64,000 bases of DNA from Triticum aestivum. Taxonomy: Eukaryota; Streptophyta; Magnoliopsida; Poales; Poaceae. Where the stretch lies: contig NC_057802.1 of NCBI RefSeq assembly GCF_018294505.1, positions 310,765,137 to 310,829,136 of the forward strand, given 5' to 3'. Made by a program: the position numbers and the translations under genes. The notes below the pieces were generated by a model. That model searched no databases and was not told where the DNA came from. It saw only the letters and a program-made list of their open reading frames with translations. Shown here one piece after another: positions 1 through 11,579 of the stretch (position 1 is its first letter; each line of letters begins with the position of its first letter).

Positions 1-195
1 GCTTTGCATATCATTAGCATCATGGGTATTCAAAGAATTCATACTAACAACATTGCAATCATGCTCATCATTCACATATTTTATGCCAAGCATTCTATGT
101 AATTCTTCTTCTAGTACTTGAGCACAATTTTCCTTCCCATCATTTTCACGAAAGACATTAAAAAGATGAAGCATATGAGGCACCCTTAATTCCAT
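1..195 (-). CDS. N-terminal fragment of the internal ORF of the left-edge Gypsy element
   Basis: An uninterrupted 65-codon frame starts with ATG at 195 and runs off the left edge. It begins MELRVPHMLHLFNVFREN and is acidic in its middle part. It lies about 100 bases past the primer binding site, where gag would begin. I recognise no domain in so short a piece, so its role as the gag start rests on position alone. There is no stop or frameshift in the visible part. Confidence 0.6.
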   Translation of the reverse strand, partial: MELRVPHMLHLFNVFRENDGKENCAQVLEEELHRMLGIKYVNDEHDCNVVSMNSLNTHDANDMQS

Positions 196-291
196 TTTTT
201 GTAGTTTTCTTTTATAGACTAAACTAGTGATAAAAACAAGAAACTAAAAGATTCGATTGCAAGATCTAAAGATATACCTTCAAGCACTCAC

Positions 292-310
292 CTCCCCGGC
301 AACGGCGCCA
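292..310 (-). other. Primer binding site, tRNA-Asp type
   Basis: The minus strand reads TGGCGCCGTTGCCGGGGAG ten bases inside the LTR end. This is the usual Gypsy primer site complementary to the 3' end of tRNA-Asp and fixes the element's orientation as minus. Confidence 0.88.
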
Positions 311-320
311 GAAAAGAGCT

Positions 321-2003
321 TGATGTCTACTACACAACCTTCTTCTTGTAGACGTTGTTGGGCCTCCAAGTGCAGAGGTTTGTAGGACAGTAGCAAATTT
401 CCCTCAAGTGGATGACCTAAGGTTTATCAATCCGTGGGAGGCGTAGGATGAAGATGGTCTCTCTCAAGCAACCCTGCAAACCAAATAACAAAGAGTCTCT
501 TGTGTCCCCAACACACCCAATACAATGGTAAATTGTATAGGTGCACTAGTTTGGCGAAGAGATGGTGATACAAGTGCAATATGGATGGTAGATATAGGTT
601 TTTGTAATCTGAAAATATAAAAACAGCAAGGTAACTAGCGATAAAAGTGAGCGTAAACGGTATTGCAATGCGTTGAAACAAGGCCTAGGGTTCATACTTT
701 CACTAGTGCAAGTTCTCTCAACAATAATAACATAATTGGATCATATAACTATCCCTCAACATGCAAAAAAGAGTCACTCCAAAGTCACTAATAGCGGAGA
801 ACAAACGAAGAGAATATGGTAGGGTACGAAACCACCTCAAAGTTATTCTTTCTGATCAACCTATTCAAGAGTCCGTAGTAAAATAACATGAAGCTATTCT
901 TTCCGTTCGATCTATCATAGAGTTCGTACTAGAATAACACCTTAAGACACAAATCTACCAAAACCCTAATGTCACCTAGATACTCCAATGTCACCTCGAG
1001 TATCCGTGGGTATGATTATACGATATGCATCACACAATCTCGGATTCATCTATTCAACCAACACAAAGAACTTCAAAGAGTGGCCCAAAGTTTCTACCGG
1101 AGAGTCAAGACAAAAACGTGTGCCAACCCCTATGCATAAGTTCACGAGGTCAGGGAACCCGCAAGTTGATCACCAAAACATACATCAAGTGAATCACGTG
1201 ATATCCCATTGTCACCATAGATAAGCACATGCAAGACATACATCAAGTGTTCTCAAATCCTTAAAGACTCAATCCTATAAAATAACTTCAAAGGGAAAAC
1301 TCAATCCATTACAAGAGAGTAGAGGGAGAGAAACATCATAAGATCCAAATATAATAGCAAAGCTCGCGATACATCAAGATCGTATCACCTCAAGAACACG
1401 AGAGAGAGAGAGAGAGATCAAACACATAGCTACTAGTACATACCCTCAGGCCCGAGGGTGAACTACTCCCTCCTCGTCATGGAGAGCGCCGGGATGATGA
1501 AGATGGCCACCGGTGATGGATCCCCCCTCCGGCAGGGTGCCGGAACAGGGTCCCGATTAGTTTTTGGTGGCTACAGAGGCTTGCGGCGGCGGAACTCCCG
1601 GTCTATTCTGTTCCCCGATGTTTTTAGGGTATATGGATATATATAGGCGAAAGAAGTCGGTAAGGGGAGCCACGAGGGGCCCATGAGGGTGGAGGGCGTG
1701 ACCAGGGGGGTGGGCGCGCCCCCTACCTCGTGCCTTCCTCGTTGCTTCCCTTACGTATACTCCAAGTCTTCTGGATTGCTTCCGTTCCAAAAATAACTCT
1801 CCTGAAGGTTTCATTCCGTTTGATATTCCTTTTCTGCGAAACACTGAAACAAGGGAAAAATAGAAACTGGCACTGGGCTCTGGGTCAGTAGGTTAGTCCC
1901 AAAAATAATATAAAAGTGTTTAATAAAGCCCATTAAACATCCAAGATGGATAATATAATAGCATGAATACTTCATAAATTATAGATACGTTGGAGACGTA
2001 TCA
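321..2003 (-). repeat. 5' LTR of the left-edge Gypsy element
   Basis: This 1683-bp LTR is bounded by TG...CA. Read on the minus strand, its first third contains a GC-rich block with palindromic GGGCGCGCCC and a TATATATA stretch near 1632-1642, fitting a U3 region with a core promoter. The remainder is the R/U5 part. A short GA dinucleotide run lies near 1402-1417. Confidence 0.85.
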
Positions 2004-2048
2004 TAACCCACCCAAGCTAGCTGGCACACAAAACCTAACATATTTTAA

Positions 2049-2314
2049 CACTAGTGACAATGGGGAGTAACTTAGAGTAATAACATGCATATGTTACTAC
2101 CTCCACAGTGGGTAGTAACATATGTGTTGTGTGATGCATCACTTCATTTATTAGGTTGTAGACTCATCTTTTCTTGATACTGCTATGTGTGATGTTATAG
2201 TAACTAGCTATGTTACCACATCCCTCTCTTTCTTCATTAATTACATGCCACGTCATCTATTTTGCTTAGATAAGTGTGATGTTACCGCCTATGTTACTTC
2301 CACTATGGGTAGTC
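2049..2314. mobile_element. Harbinger/Tourist-type MITE
   Basis: This 266-bp AT-rich element is flanked by TAA on both sides (2046-2048 and 2315-2317), the 3-bp target duplication typical of PIF/Harbinger. The ends are imperfect inverted repeats built on a GGGAGTAAC / GTTACTTCC core, and the inner part repeats TAACATATGTTAC-like words. It has no coding capacity. The family name is not assigned. Confidence 0.7.
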
Positions 2315-2974
2315 TAACAGTTCCAAACGCCTAACCTTGCCCGGCTAGGCTATAAACTGTTCTTGCTAAGGATCCAAAGGCTCCCTAAGTAACTCGCACG
2401 ATATTCCTATTCTATGAACCTGTGTGTGCATGTGCGTGTGTGTTTAACAGCATGTGTGTGTGTTAGAGAGAGCGACACATCGACCTACTCCTACAGAGAG
2501 ATGGTGTGTAGTGTACGATTTAGCCGCGAGAGTCAGTGCATCCTCTTCCGGGCGTCCAGTCGGGACAGGTGGACCGCTGCCACGCCCGCTCCTGACCAGC
2601 CTGGCCCACCCAAAGCCCCTCCATCACCCGCGCGCGCTTCCCGCCCAAAACGGTCAGCGCCGCTCCAAAGAATTGGTGCCGCATTCATGCCCGGGCAGAG
2701 CGGACGCGACCTCTCGCTGGCGCCTGCGTTGAAGAGAGAAGCGGGTTCAAGAGTGATGGTTGCTTCGTTCGTCCAACTTACTGTTGGGTCTATGTGATTT
2801 GACGGCTCATTGCTCATTATTACTGACATGGTAGGACTGCTGGATGTCCCACGCTTTCGGCGAAAGGAGGTACTACTAGATTGCAATGTTCTCCATTCTT
2901 ACAGCAAAGGAGTGCGAGGGCAGTGAAAACACGCAGGCTCAGTATTACATGGCCCACCTCACATTATCACCATA
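2315..2974. other. Unassigned DNA between the MITE and the CACTA element
   Basis: The segment starts with a TG-rich microsatellite (about 2418-2461), followed by about 350 bp of GC-rich sequence around 2520-2800. Overlapping open frames here lie in GC-rich DNA and none shows a recognisable domain. The segment resumes at 13245 on the other side of the CACTA insertion. It could be an unclassified repeat or old intergenic DNA. Confidence 0.5.
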
Positions 2975-3300
2975 CACTACTGGAATCAGCTAATTTGCCA
3001 TCTGCCAGCTCTTTGCCGTCTGCTAGCTGACGGCAAAGAAGCTCTTTGCCATCAGCTACCAAAAAGCAGACGGCAAAGAAATGGCAGACGGCAAAGAAGC
3101 TCTTTGCCGTCTGCTTGCAGACGGCAAAGAATCTTTGCCGTCCGCTGGCAGACGGCAAAGAGAGAGGTGGCCCCCACCCCCCGCCCGTTTGGAAAAAACT
3201 TAACGGCCCACCTCTTTGCCGTCTGCCAGCAGACGGCAAAGAGGCAAAAGGGCGGACGGCAAAGAGAGGCGGACGGCAAAGAGGGCACTACCTAACGGCC
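2975..3300. repeat. Left terminal and subterminal repeat array of the CACTA element
   Basis: After the 16-bp terminal repeat, about a dozen copies of TTTGCCGTCTGC or GCAGACGGCAAAG alternate in both orientations, making nested small palindromes. In CACTA elements such arrays are the binding sites of the element-encoded DNA-binding protein. Confidence 0.9.
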
Positions 3301-3720
3301 CGTACCCCCCGCCCGTTACTCCTCGCCATTCTCTCCTCGCCGCCACCTCTTCCCACCCCGCTGCCGCCGCCGCCCGCCGCGCGCCGCCGCCCCCACCACT
3401 CGCCGCCGCCCCGAGGCCCCGCCGCCCCACCGCCCGTCGGCCCCGCTGCCCCACCGCCCGTTGCCCGCCGTCACCCCACCACCCGTCGCCCCCGTCGCCC
3501 CACCGCCCCGGGGCCCCGCCGCCCCACCGCCCCGTCGCCCCCCCCCCCCCGCCCCGGCCCCCCGCCGCCCCGGCGCCCCGCCCCCCCCCCCCCCCCCGCC
3601 CCGCGCCCCACCGCCCCGGGCCCGGCCCCCCGCCGCCCCAGGCCGCCCCCACGCCCCGGCCACCTCCTCCACCGCCCCGCCCCCTCCTCCACCGGCCCTG
3701 CCCCAGGTGAGCCCCCCTCC
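3300..3720. repeat. C-rich CCGCCCC low-complexity block
   Basis: The plus strand is almost pure CCG/CCCC, with runs of up to about 17 C residues around 3580-3600. All six frames stay open simply because of composition. Such C-runs are also a known source of assembly length errors. Confidence 0.85.
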
Positions 3721-3734
3721 TTTTTCTGTTTTTT

Positions 3735-3830
3735 TTTCTTTTTAGTTTTAGTTTTAGTTTAGATTTAGTTTTAGTTGTAGTTTTAGGTTTAGTTTTAGTT
3801 TAGTTTTAGTTTTAGGTTTAGTTTAGTTTG
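3735..3830. repeat. TTTAG-type microsatellite
   Basis: Degenerate repeats of TTTAGTTTTAG with occasional TTTAGG fill about 95 bp. The unit resembles the plant telomere word TTTAGGG but is too irregular and internal to be telomeric. Confidence 0.75.
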
Positions 3831-4025
3831 AGGAAAGAAGAAGAAGAAGAGAAAAAGAGGAGAGGAGGAGAAGAAGAAGAGGAAAAAGGAAAGGAAGAAG
3901 AAGAGGAGGAGGAGGAGAAGAAAAAAGAAGAAGAGGAAGAAGAAGAAGAAGAAAAAAGAGGAGAGGAGGAGAAGAAGAAGAGGAAAAAGGAAAGGAAGAA
4001 GAAGAAGAGGAGGAGGAGAAGAAAA

Positions 4026-4057
<32 letters not shown>

Positions 4058-4190
4058 AGAGGAGAGGAGGAGAAGAAGAAGAGGAAAAAGGAAAGGAAGA
4101 AGAAGAAGGGGAGGAGGAGAAGAAAAAAGAAGAAGAGGAAGAAGAAGAAGAAAAAAGAGGAGAGGAGGAGAAGAAGAAGAGGAAAAAGGA
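3829..4190. repeat. Polypurine GAA/GGA block with about 100-bp higher-order repeats
   Basis: About 360 bp of the plus strand are almost exclusively A and G. A marker word, GGAAAAAGGAAAGGAAG or its start, recurs at 3881, 3982, 4083 and 4181, giving a 98-101 bp period on top of the GAA/GGA microsatellite. Long mirror-like purine tracts of this kind can adopt triplex structures; that is general knowledge, not shown here. Confidence 0.85.
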
Positions 4191-4275
4191 CCCCGACACC
4201 CCGACCCCGAGACCCCGACCCCGACCCCGACCCCGACACGGCACCTCGAGACCGACACGACACCCCGACCCCCGA
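4190..4275. repeat. CCCCGA tandem repeat
   Basis: CCCCGA and CCCCGACAC units are repeated immediately after the polypurine block, still upstream of the transposase ORF. Confidence 0.8.
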
Positions 4276-4704
4276 CACCTCCCGAAAAGGTGTTCTTTGG
4301 CCTTCCAGAAGCCGACGGGGTCATATATTTGTGAATTATTAGTTAGGTCATATATCTTTCGATTTTGCTATGAAAAACATCATATATAATTGTGTTGATC
4401 GGGTAGTTTTAAATGTGCAGTTGTTTCATCGCTGCGAGGTTTGGTGTTCGACGACCTCGCCGTGCGTTTGACGAGCTCTGCCCCTTCGTTCGTGGGTGAG
4501 CACAAATGACATGTCCTCCTCCCCCATTAATTATTTCATCTATTCCGATGAAACTTGATAGCTAGCTATATATGTGTCTTGAATCATTAGTATGCGTAAC
4601 CAATATGTGTCTCCCGTTCGAAAGCGTCATAGTTATAAATATGCATGCATTTGCATATTTATAACCTTGATTCTTTCGAATTGTCCAACGCTATCCATGG
4701 ACAG

Positions 4705-4922
4705 CCCGAGTATGTTTAGATTGGGTTCGTTTTCCCATATGCTTTGCTCCGGATCCGACGCATAAATTTCGTCAGTGCCTCCCCTGTTGATCTCCGGATA
4801 CACATCCTCTCTGTTTATTGCAGAGACGTGTATCAGGAGAACAGCGGGGAGGTGCTGCTGAAATTTTGCGTAGGATCCGGAGCATAGCATGGGAAAATGA
4901 ACCCAATCTAAACATACTCGGG
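4705..4922. repeat. Long inverted repeat (hairpin) upstream of the CACTA transposase
   Basis: Arm one (4705-4813) and arm two (4821-4922) are reverse complements over about 105 bases with scattered mismatches and small bulges, separated by the loop TTTATTG. The match is near perfect at the base (CCCGAGTATGTTTAGATTGG against its complement) and weaker near the loop. It lies about 150 bases before the transposase ATG, in the likely 5' untranslated region or promoter. It could be a foldback insertion, or a transcribed hairpin feeding small-RNA production. Confidence 0.88.
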
Positions 4923-5020
4923 TGGGATTAGGACCTATCATTACCTATTAGAGTGTAGGTTGCATGGACGTAATAAAATTGACAAAGTAGATCAACTGAT
5001 GAATATATACATGGTGAATT

Positions 5021-5040
5021 ATATATATATATATATATAT
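5021..5040. repeat. (AT)n microsatellite
   Basis: Ten AT dinucleotides lie 33 bases before the transposase start codon. Confidence 0.9.
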
Positions 5041-5072
5041 TTGTTGTGTGTCTAGTAGCTCTAAAAGTCAAG

Positions 5073-8000
5073 ATGAGTGATCGTGCGTGGATGTACACCG
5101 GTCACACTGGTCAGAACAAATGGAGCACTGAATGGTTCACAAAAACCAAGGGGTTTGTGCGAGCCGCATTTGCAAATGGCCAGAGGAAAACCTAGTGCCC
5201 CTGTTTACGGTGCGGCAATTGGGAAAAGAGGACAGAGGCTGAAATGGGCAAACACCTGCAGAAGAGTGGTTTTACGCCCGATTATACGGTGTGGACATTT
5301 CATGGTGAGTCTGCCCAACGTGACCGAGCTGAGGTGGATCGTCGTCGCACCGACGAGCATGGTACCGGGATGGAAAACATGGTGCAAGACTTTGATGATG
5401 CTCGGGATTCGGACGAGGAGATGGAGGAATCTGCAAAGGCCTTCAATGAAATGTTGGAGTCTTCAAAACGTCCGCTCCATGAGCACACTGAGCTTTGTCA
5501 GTTGGATGCCATCTCACAAGTAATGGCTCTGAAGGCTCAGTTCAACTTGGGCAGAGAATGCTACGATGCAATGATGACAGTATTTGGACGCTTTCTACCC
5601 AAAGGCCATGTAATGCCTGCAAACTTGTACCAGTCGGACAAAATCCTCCGTGCACTGAAGATGCCCTATGATAAGATACATGCCCGTGAGAAAGGATGTG
5701 TCTTGTTTAGGCTTGACTATGCGGACTTGAACTATTGTCCCATTTGCAAGTCTTCCAGGTATGTTGTGGTAGACAACGGTATGGGTGAGAAGACACAGAC
5801 CAAAATCCCCGTTAGTGTTCTTCGGTATATGCCAATCGTACCAAGACTTCAACGTCTTTTCATGGTCGAAGAGACGGCCAGACAGATGACATGGCACAAA
5901 ACAGGCAAAAGAACCAAACTAGATGCAGATGGGAATCTGATGATTGTACACACATCGGATGGTGTTGCGTGGAAAAAGTTTGATGAATTACATGGTGACA
6001 AAGCGGCAGATCCGAGGCATCCTCGAGTCGGCATCAGCACGGATGGGTTCAGTGTGTTTGGTATGACGGCAGCCCAATACAGTTGTTGGCCCGTATTTGT
6101 CTTTCCACTCAATCTCCCCCCCCCCGACAGATTATGCAAAGAAAGAACATTTTCCTGACGTTGATAATTCCAGGGCCCAACTATCCGGGGAAAAATATGA
6201 ATGTGTACATGCAACCGCTTAAGGACAAATTGCAAGAAGCCTGGGATAATGGGTTCAAGACATACGACGCCTATAGCAAACGAAACTTCATAATGCGTGT
6301 CTGGTACATGTACTCGACGCATGACTTGCCGGCGTATGCGCTATTCGTTGGCTGGTGTGTGCATGAAAGGTTCCCGTGCCCCACATGCAAGGGAGCTCTT
6401 GAGTTTCGTTGGCTTCAGACCGGTCGCAAGTTTTCTTGCTTCGACATGCATAGACAGTTCCTGAATCCTCGCCATAAGTTCAGGAAAGACAAGAAGAACT
6501 TCATCAGAGGTAGAGTTGTCAAAAACTCTGCACCACCTGCATTGACAGGCCAACAGACCCTGGATCAGTTAAACGCTCTCGAGCCAGATCCAGAGCGCCC
6601 AGGGTACTTCAAGGGGTATAATTCTAAGCACGCCTGGACTCACAAAACATGCTTATGGGATCTGCCTTACTTCAAAGACCTCCTTTGCCCACACAACATC
6701 GACGTGATGCACACTGATAAGAATATCGCCGAGGCACTTTTTGGTACATTGTTCGGCATAGATGGGAAGTTAAAGGATAATACTAAGGCTAGAGTCGATC
6801 TGGAGGCGCTATGTGATAGGCCGTTACAAAACATGAAAGAACCGAAAGGAAAGCAGAACTGGACGAAGCCAAAGGCATGGTTCAATCTTGGAAGGCCAGC
6901 TATGAGGGAAATTATCTTGTGGGTGAAAATGCAGTTGATGTTCCCCGATGGGTATGCAGCGAATCTACAGAGGGGAGCCAGTCTTGATAAATTGAAGATA
7001 TTTGGTCTCAAGAGTCATGATTGGCACATATGGATTGAGCGGGTAATGCCGGTGATGTTGCGTGGCTTCATCCCTGAGGATGAATGGCTAGTACTGGCAG
7101 AACTCAGCTATTTCTTCCGTGTTCTTTGTGCGAAAGAACTATCGCCTGGCGTGCTAGAAGAAATGGAAGAGTTGGCGCCGGAGTTGATCTGCAAGTTAGA
7201 GAAGATCTTTCCACCGGGCTTCTTTAATCCAATGCAACATTTGATTTTGCATCTCCCGACCGAGGCAAGATTGGGGGCCCGTGCAAAATCGTTGGTGCTA
7301 CCCAACTGAGAGGATGCAGAAGACGCTTCGACAAAAATGTAAAAATAAACATAGAATTGAAGCATCGATGGCTGAGGCATTAATCACTGAGGAGGCGGCA
7401 AACTTCGTGACAGCACACTACGAAGCCAAAAATCGTCATTTGCATAATCCGAAGCCTCGGTACAATGCTGACGACCCTAAAAAGGGTGGATCCAACCTCA
7501 GCCTATTCAAAGGGAATCTCGCACCAGCCAGTGTTTCAAATCCAGTATCTTTGGATAACGAACAATGGCGGACCATTTCGTTGTATATCTTCAACAACCT
7601 GATAGAAGTGCGGCCGTACATCGAGTAAGTTCTCGGTACATAGTTTCGCAACTTCTATTTCCTTTGAACTGCTCTTATTCCTGGATATTTCATACAGTCG
7701 ATACGTCGCCTTATTCTCGTATGGAGCGGTGATCCAAAAGGATTCTGTCGAAGAGTATGAGCTTCTCGCAAAGCAAGGAGGCGGCTATCCCGGTTTCATC
7801 TCTTGGTTCAAACAAACGGTAATTTCTATTAGACTTGTAGGCTAATTTGTAGGCGGCTATCCCGGTTTCATTCGCTAATTTGTGCGTAATGCAACAATCC
7901 TTTCATATTAAACTTGTAGGCTAATTCAGAGTCTATGGACGCCGAATTGAGACAAGTCGCTAATGGTTTTGACTATAAGGTCCGTTCATTTGACAAATAC

Positions 8001-8735
8001 GACATCAACGGGTATCGCTTTCGTACCTATGGCAAAGAGCTATCTATGGCCGACCGAAAGTCTACAAATTGTTGTGTATCTGCTATCGGCGAAGGAGGTA
8101 CCGAGTATTATGGGAGAGTTGAAGCAATTTATGAACTTCTATTCTATGGTGAAAACCCACCGAATGTCGTAGTCTTCAAATGTTATTGGTTTCAGCCGAA
8201 GGAGACTAGAAGGACTCATGAACATATAGGGCTAGTTGAAATCAACCAAAGCACCCATTTAGATGTTCCTGATGTCTATATTACAGCTCAACAGGCGACC
8301 CAAGTATTCTATCTACCGTGGGCCTGCCAAACTAATCCCAATCTGAAAGGTTGGGATGTCGTTTATGAAGTGCCGCCACGTGCTAGACTATCTCCCCCAA
8401 AGGAAGAGGATTATGAACCTCACATTAACCCAGACACATATGAAGGAGAATTCTTCCAAGAGACACGTCTTTCCAAAAAGCGTTTCAAGAACCGCTATAC
8501 TTCACCCCAAAACATTGAAGTAGACAGCGACAGTGAATCCGACATCACCCCAGAGGAGGAACAAGAAGAGCCGGAACAAGAAGAGGTTACTGCTGCGGAT
8601 GACCTGTCATTGCTTGACCGATTACGTCAAGGTGGCCTTGCACATGTTGATGCCACTGAACCCTATGAGCCCGTCATTGATTATAGTGATGATGATGATT
8701 ATGCATTTATTGATGATACTGATCGAGATTATTAG
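5073..8735 (+). pseudogene. TNP2-type CACTA transposase, interrupted
   Basis: This ORF would encode the transposase that binds and cuts CACTA ends. The frame opens MSDRAWMYTGHTGQNKWS and carries a Transpos_assoc-like N-terminus with CPCLRCGN and the HGE motif. The Transposase_21 (TNP2) core follows, with the acidic STDGF at about 6036 and HNIDVMH at about 6691. A DUF4218-like part (LILHLP, WCYPTER) and a DUF4216-like C-terminus (7920-8735) end in an acidic tail rich in D and E. Two GT-AG introns are evident: 7625-7697 joins Y-I-D-R-Y, and 7819-7919 joins KQT to ANSES. Damage consists of an in-frame TAG at 5193-5195 (codon 41), a frameshift in the ten-C run 6116-6125, and a one-base loss in the G-run 7273-7277. 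Catalytic segments remain readable, but no full protein can be made from this copy. Confidence 0.9.
7819..7919 (+). other. Transposase intron containing copied exon sequence
   Basis: Within this intron the 20 bases GGCGGCTATCCCGGTTTCAT reappear (about 7852-7871). They are a direct copy of exon sequence at about 7783-7802, and CTTGTAGGCTAATT-like words flank both. This is a local duplication; the last CTTGTAG before GCTAATTCAG is the acceptor that keeps the reading frame. Confidence 0.6.
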
Positions 8736-10014
8736 TAGTGTCAGGTATTAATTTTTTTAATGTTGTACTTGATGATGATACACTTAAGTGATACACATAT
8801 TATTATTCATGTTAGTCTTTTTTTATGTTGTACTAATTTCGTTTACTGTTTGTCATGGCAGGTGTTGAAAGATGGTGGGCGCTGGTCGGGAGCGCGCCAA
8901 GGCCCCTTCTTCGTCGGCGCGTGGTCTGAGGTCTTCCATTCCAGACGCACCTCTCCGCCGAGCGTTGCTGGACAGTATGGCCACACCGTCGGGCCCTTCT
9001 TCATCGACCGCGGTGCCCAGCAGGGGACGAGGTAGGAAGAGAGGAGGTGGGGCACGTGGTCGCGGGAGAGGAGGTAGGGTGACTGCTACGACGCCTTCCT
9101 CGCCGCCACCCCCAGCTGTTTCACCCGAGCACGTGACTGCTAGGGTGGACTCGTCCGAGGAGGAGGCTACACGGACTCCGGTCCACGAGCCTCCGGTCCA
9201 CGGGTCTTGGGCCCACGAGCCTCGGGTCGACTGGCCTTCGGCCCACGAGAGTTCGGCCCATGAGACCCCGGAGGAGCACACGTCCGGATGGGGTACCTGG
9301 CCGGATCAGCCCGAGGAGGCGAGTGGCCATGCTGATGATGGCGGGGAGCCGACTGATCTTGAGGAGGAGGGGGGCACCGTCTACCAGCGTGGTGCTACAC
9401 GGCTCCCATCCGTGCCGGCGACCCGCGAGCAGAGGTGGTTGATTTTCCCTGATGGGGAGAGGTACGTAAGTGCATTTAATATTTTTGTACCTTGTGCATT
9501 CACGTTTCTTCAAATAACTAATGCGTTGGCCTTGTCATGCTGCAGGGGTTGGGACCACCATCATAGTGTCCGCCGGCCCAACTCCGTCCTTGGAGTTCTT
9601 TGCCGGCAAAACTTCCCGGGGTTTGTCACGTTGCCTGGTGAGGGTCGGCTTCCAGAGCTTGGATTGAGCTGGGAGCACTACGTGGCTGCCCCGGCCCCGC
9701 CGGATGTCATTATCGACGGTGTCGTGTGCGACACGAGGGCAGACATGGTGATCAAGACGTTCTGGGTAATTTCTCCTTTACACATTTAAAAATCTTCAAC
9801 TAGCTAGTTATTAATTGTACTAATCAATATTGTCTCATTTGATTGCAGACATTCTACAGGTGTGAGGAGGGATACGGACGCGGCACATGTTATCGAGAAC
9901 GTCTGCAAGCGCCTACTCCAGAACTTACGGCACGAGGCTCGGGTGCAGGCTGTTCGAGACTACTACGCCTTGCGTGGTATCAAGAAGACCAAGCCGGCAT
10001 GCCGCGATAAGTTC

Positions 10015-10194
10015 CTGAGTAAGGAGCAGTACATGAAGGTAATTCTTAAGGCCTTCTACTTAAGTTCCTTCATTTAGTAATTCTTAGCCGTAGCGCTCAA
10101 GTTTCTGAGTAAGGAGCAGTACATGAAGGTAATTCTTAAGGCCTTCTACTTAAGTTCCTTCATTTAGTAATTCTTAGCCGTAGCGCTCAAGTTT
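10015..10194. repeat. 90-bp tandem duplication across an exon-intron junction
   Basis: Two identical-looking 90-bp units (10015-10104 and 10105-10194) each contain the exon end CAGTACATGAAG and the donor GTAATTC. The CACTA ORF2 therefore has two copies of the same 5' splice site after exon 3. Confidence 0.9.
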
Positions 10195-11579
10195 CTATTT
10201 GCTAACTTAGGCGCCTCCGAGATGGTGTGCGGATCAGATGGATTGTTGGGAGGTGTTGGTCGATGAGTGGTGCTCAAAAGAATGGCTAGCCCTCCACAAC
10301 GAGGCCAAGGACAAACGTGCCCAAATGGAAGGTGTGCCACACCATCAAGGCAGCTCCAACTTATATCAGTTCGGGTGCAACTGGGTATGTGGTTTGCTTC
10401 ATGATTCATGCAATTCATTCATCATGCTAGCTTGAGCCCTTTAATTACTAATTTTCATTGTTTCTCTCTTTCAGGCACGCCACAATAAGGTGGATAAGGT
10501 GCCAGAGGTGTACGACCTGTATGCCATGGCCCACACTGCCTCTTTCAAGAAAGTCAAGGCTTTCTCTCAGTCTGACCTCGATGATGCAAACAACTTCACC
10601 AACATCTCCTCCCACAACAAGCTCGTGAGATATAGAGATGAGGGGAAGGCGAGGAAAGGGGAGGACTTTAACCCGAGCCAGGGTCCCATTGATCCAGAGC
10701 TGGTGATGATATCTGGTGGCGGGAGGTCCCATGGCTCCATAGCCATTGGAGATGGACTTATCCGTTGTCCTAGCACTCTCCCGGAGATCAACGCACGCCA
10801 GTCGAGCTCCGCTCCTGAGATAAGGCCTCGTGAACGGCCAGTGCAACTCGCCATCAAGGTTAGTGATACGTACTCAGTTATCTTTCTCCATTACATTGTG
10901 TGCGCTTCCATCAATGATTACAAATGGTCATGTGAGTGGTGTTGCAGGCTGCTATACAGAGTGAGAGAGATAGAACGGAGAAACTTCTGGCGGAGGCGGC
11001 GGAGAGGCAGCGGGAGTTGGAGAAGAGGACGACAAAGATGATGGAGGAGGAGAGGGCACGGAATGACATGCAGGCAAGGGCCATGTACGAGCTCCTTGTG
11101 GTAAGTTTCTTCTGCAGATTAGCCAAAACATTCATGTAGTGTTTGTCTCATTACTAACTAGTATGATTGAGTCGTCGAAACCAAATGTGCAGTCTGTGTG
11201 CGAGAAGACAGGTCAGACCGCTCCGCCGATGCCAGTGATTGCTCCTGGGACCACGGTGAGTTTTATTTGAATGGACATTACTTGCTAGTCTTAACATTTG
11301 AGTGTCATCATGCTAACAAGACATTGGAAATGATCTTTGGTGCAGCGTAACTCCAGACAAGCATCGCACGATCCTTCTCCAGCTACCGACACGAGCCACC
11401 CCGCTCCTACACCTCCTGGATCTTGGTAAGTTTATCTAGTGTTTTGCTTAACACATGCATAAAGACCTAGACTTAGCTTTATTTCCTCCAATGCTTACCA
11501 TAATGACCTAGACTTAGCTTCTTCTCCTCCAAAATGACTTAATAAGCTTACTGACCTCCAAAACCATCCATTTTACCTA

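Larger units (their letters stand above)
1..2003 (-). mobile_element. Gypsy LTR retrotransposon, Sabrina/WHAM type, 5' end only
   Basis: The minus strand holds a complete LTR (2003 to 321), a tRNA-Asp-type primer binding site and the start of an internal ORF; the rest lies beyond the left edge. On the minus strand the LTR opens with TGATACGTCTCCAACG and closes with GTAGACATCA. The layout and terminal sequence resemble the abundant Triticeae Sabrina/WHAM Gypsy families; the exact family is from memory and not certain. No target-site duplication can be tested because the other end is outside the window. An LTR starting with the same 16 bases occurs at 52058. Confidence 0.88.

Noticed and set aside
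2414..2886. Overlapping 92-127 codon frames
   Set aside because: They overlap on both strands in GC-rich DNA; no start context, splice pattern or domain supports any of them.
3046..3762. Long open frames of up to 238 codons on both strands
   Set aside because: They are open in nearly every frame because the DNA is CCG/CCCC repeat; the proteins are proline or glycine runs without domains.
3735..3830. Telomere-like TTTAG repeats
   Set aside because: The plant telomere unit TTTAGGG is almost absent; the tract is internal, short and irregular.
3795..4334. Overlapping 150-168 codon frames rich in S/F or E/K
   Set aside because: These are translations of the GAA/GGA microsatellite; no conserved segment.
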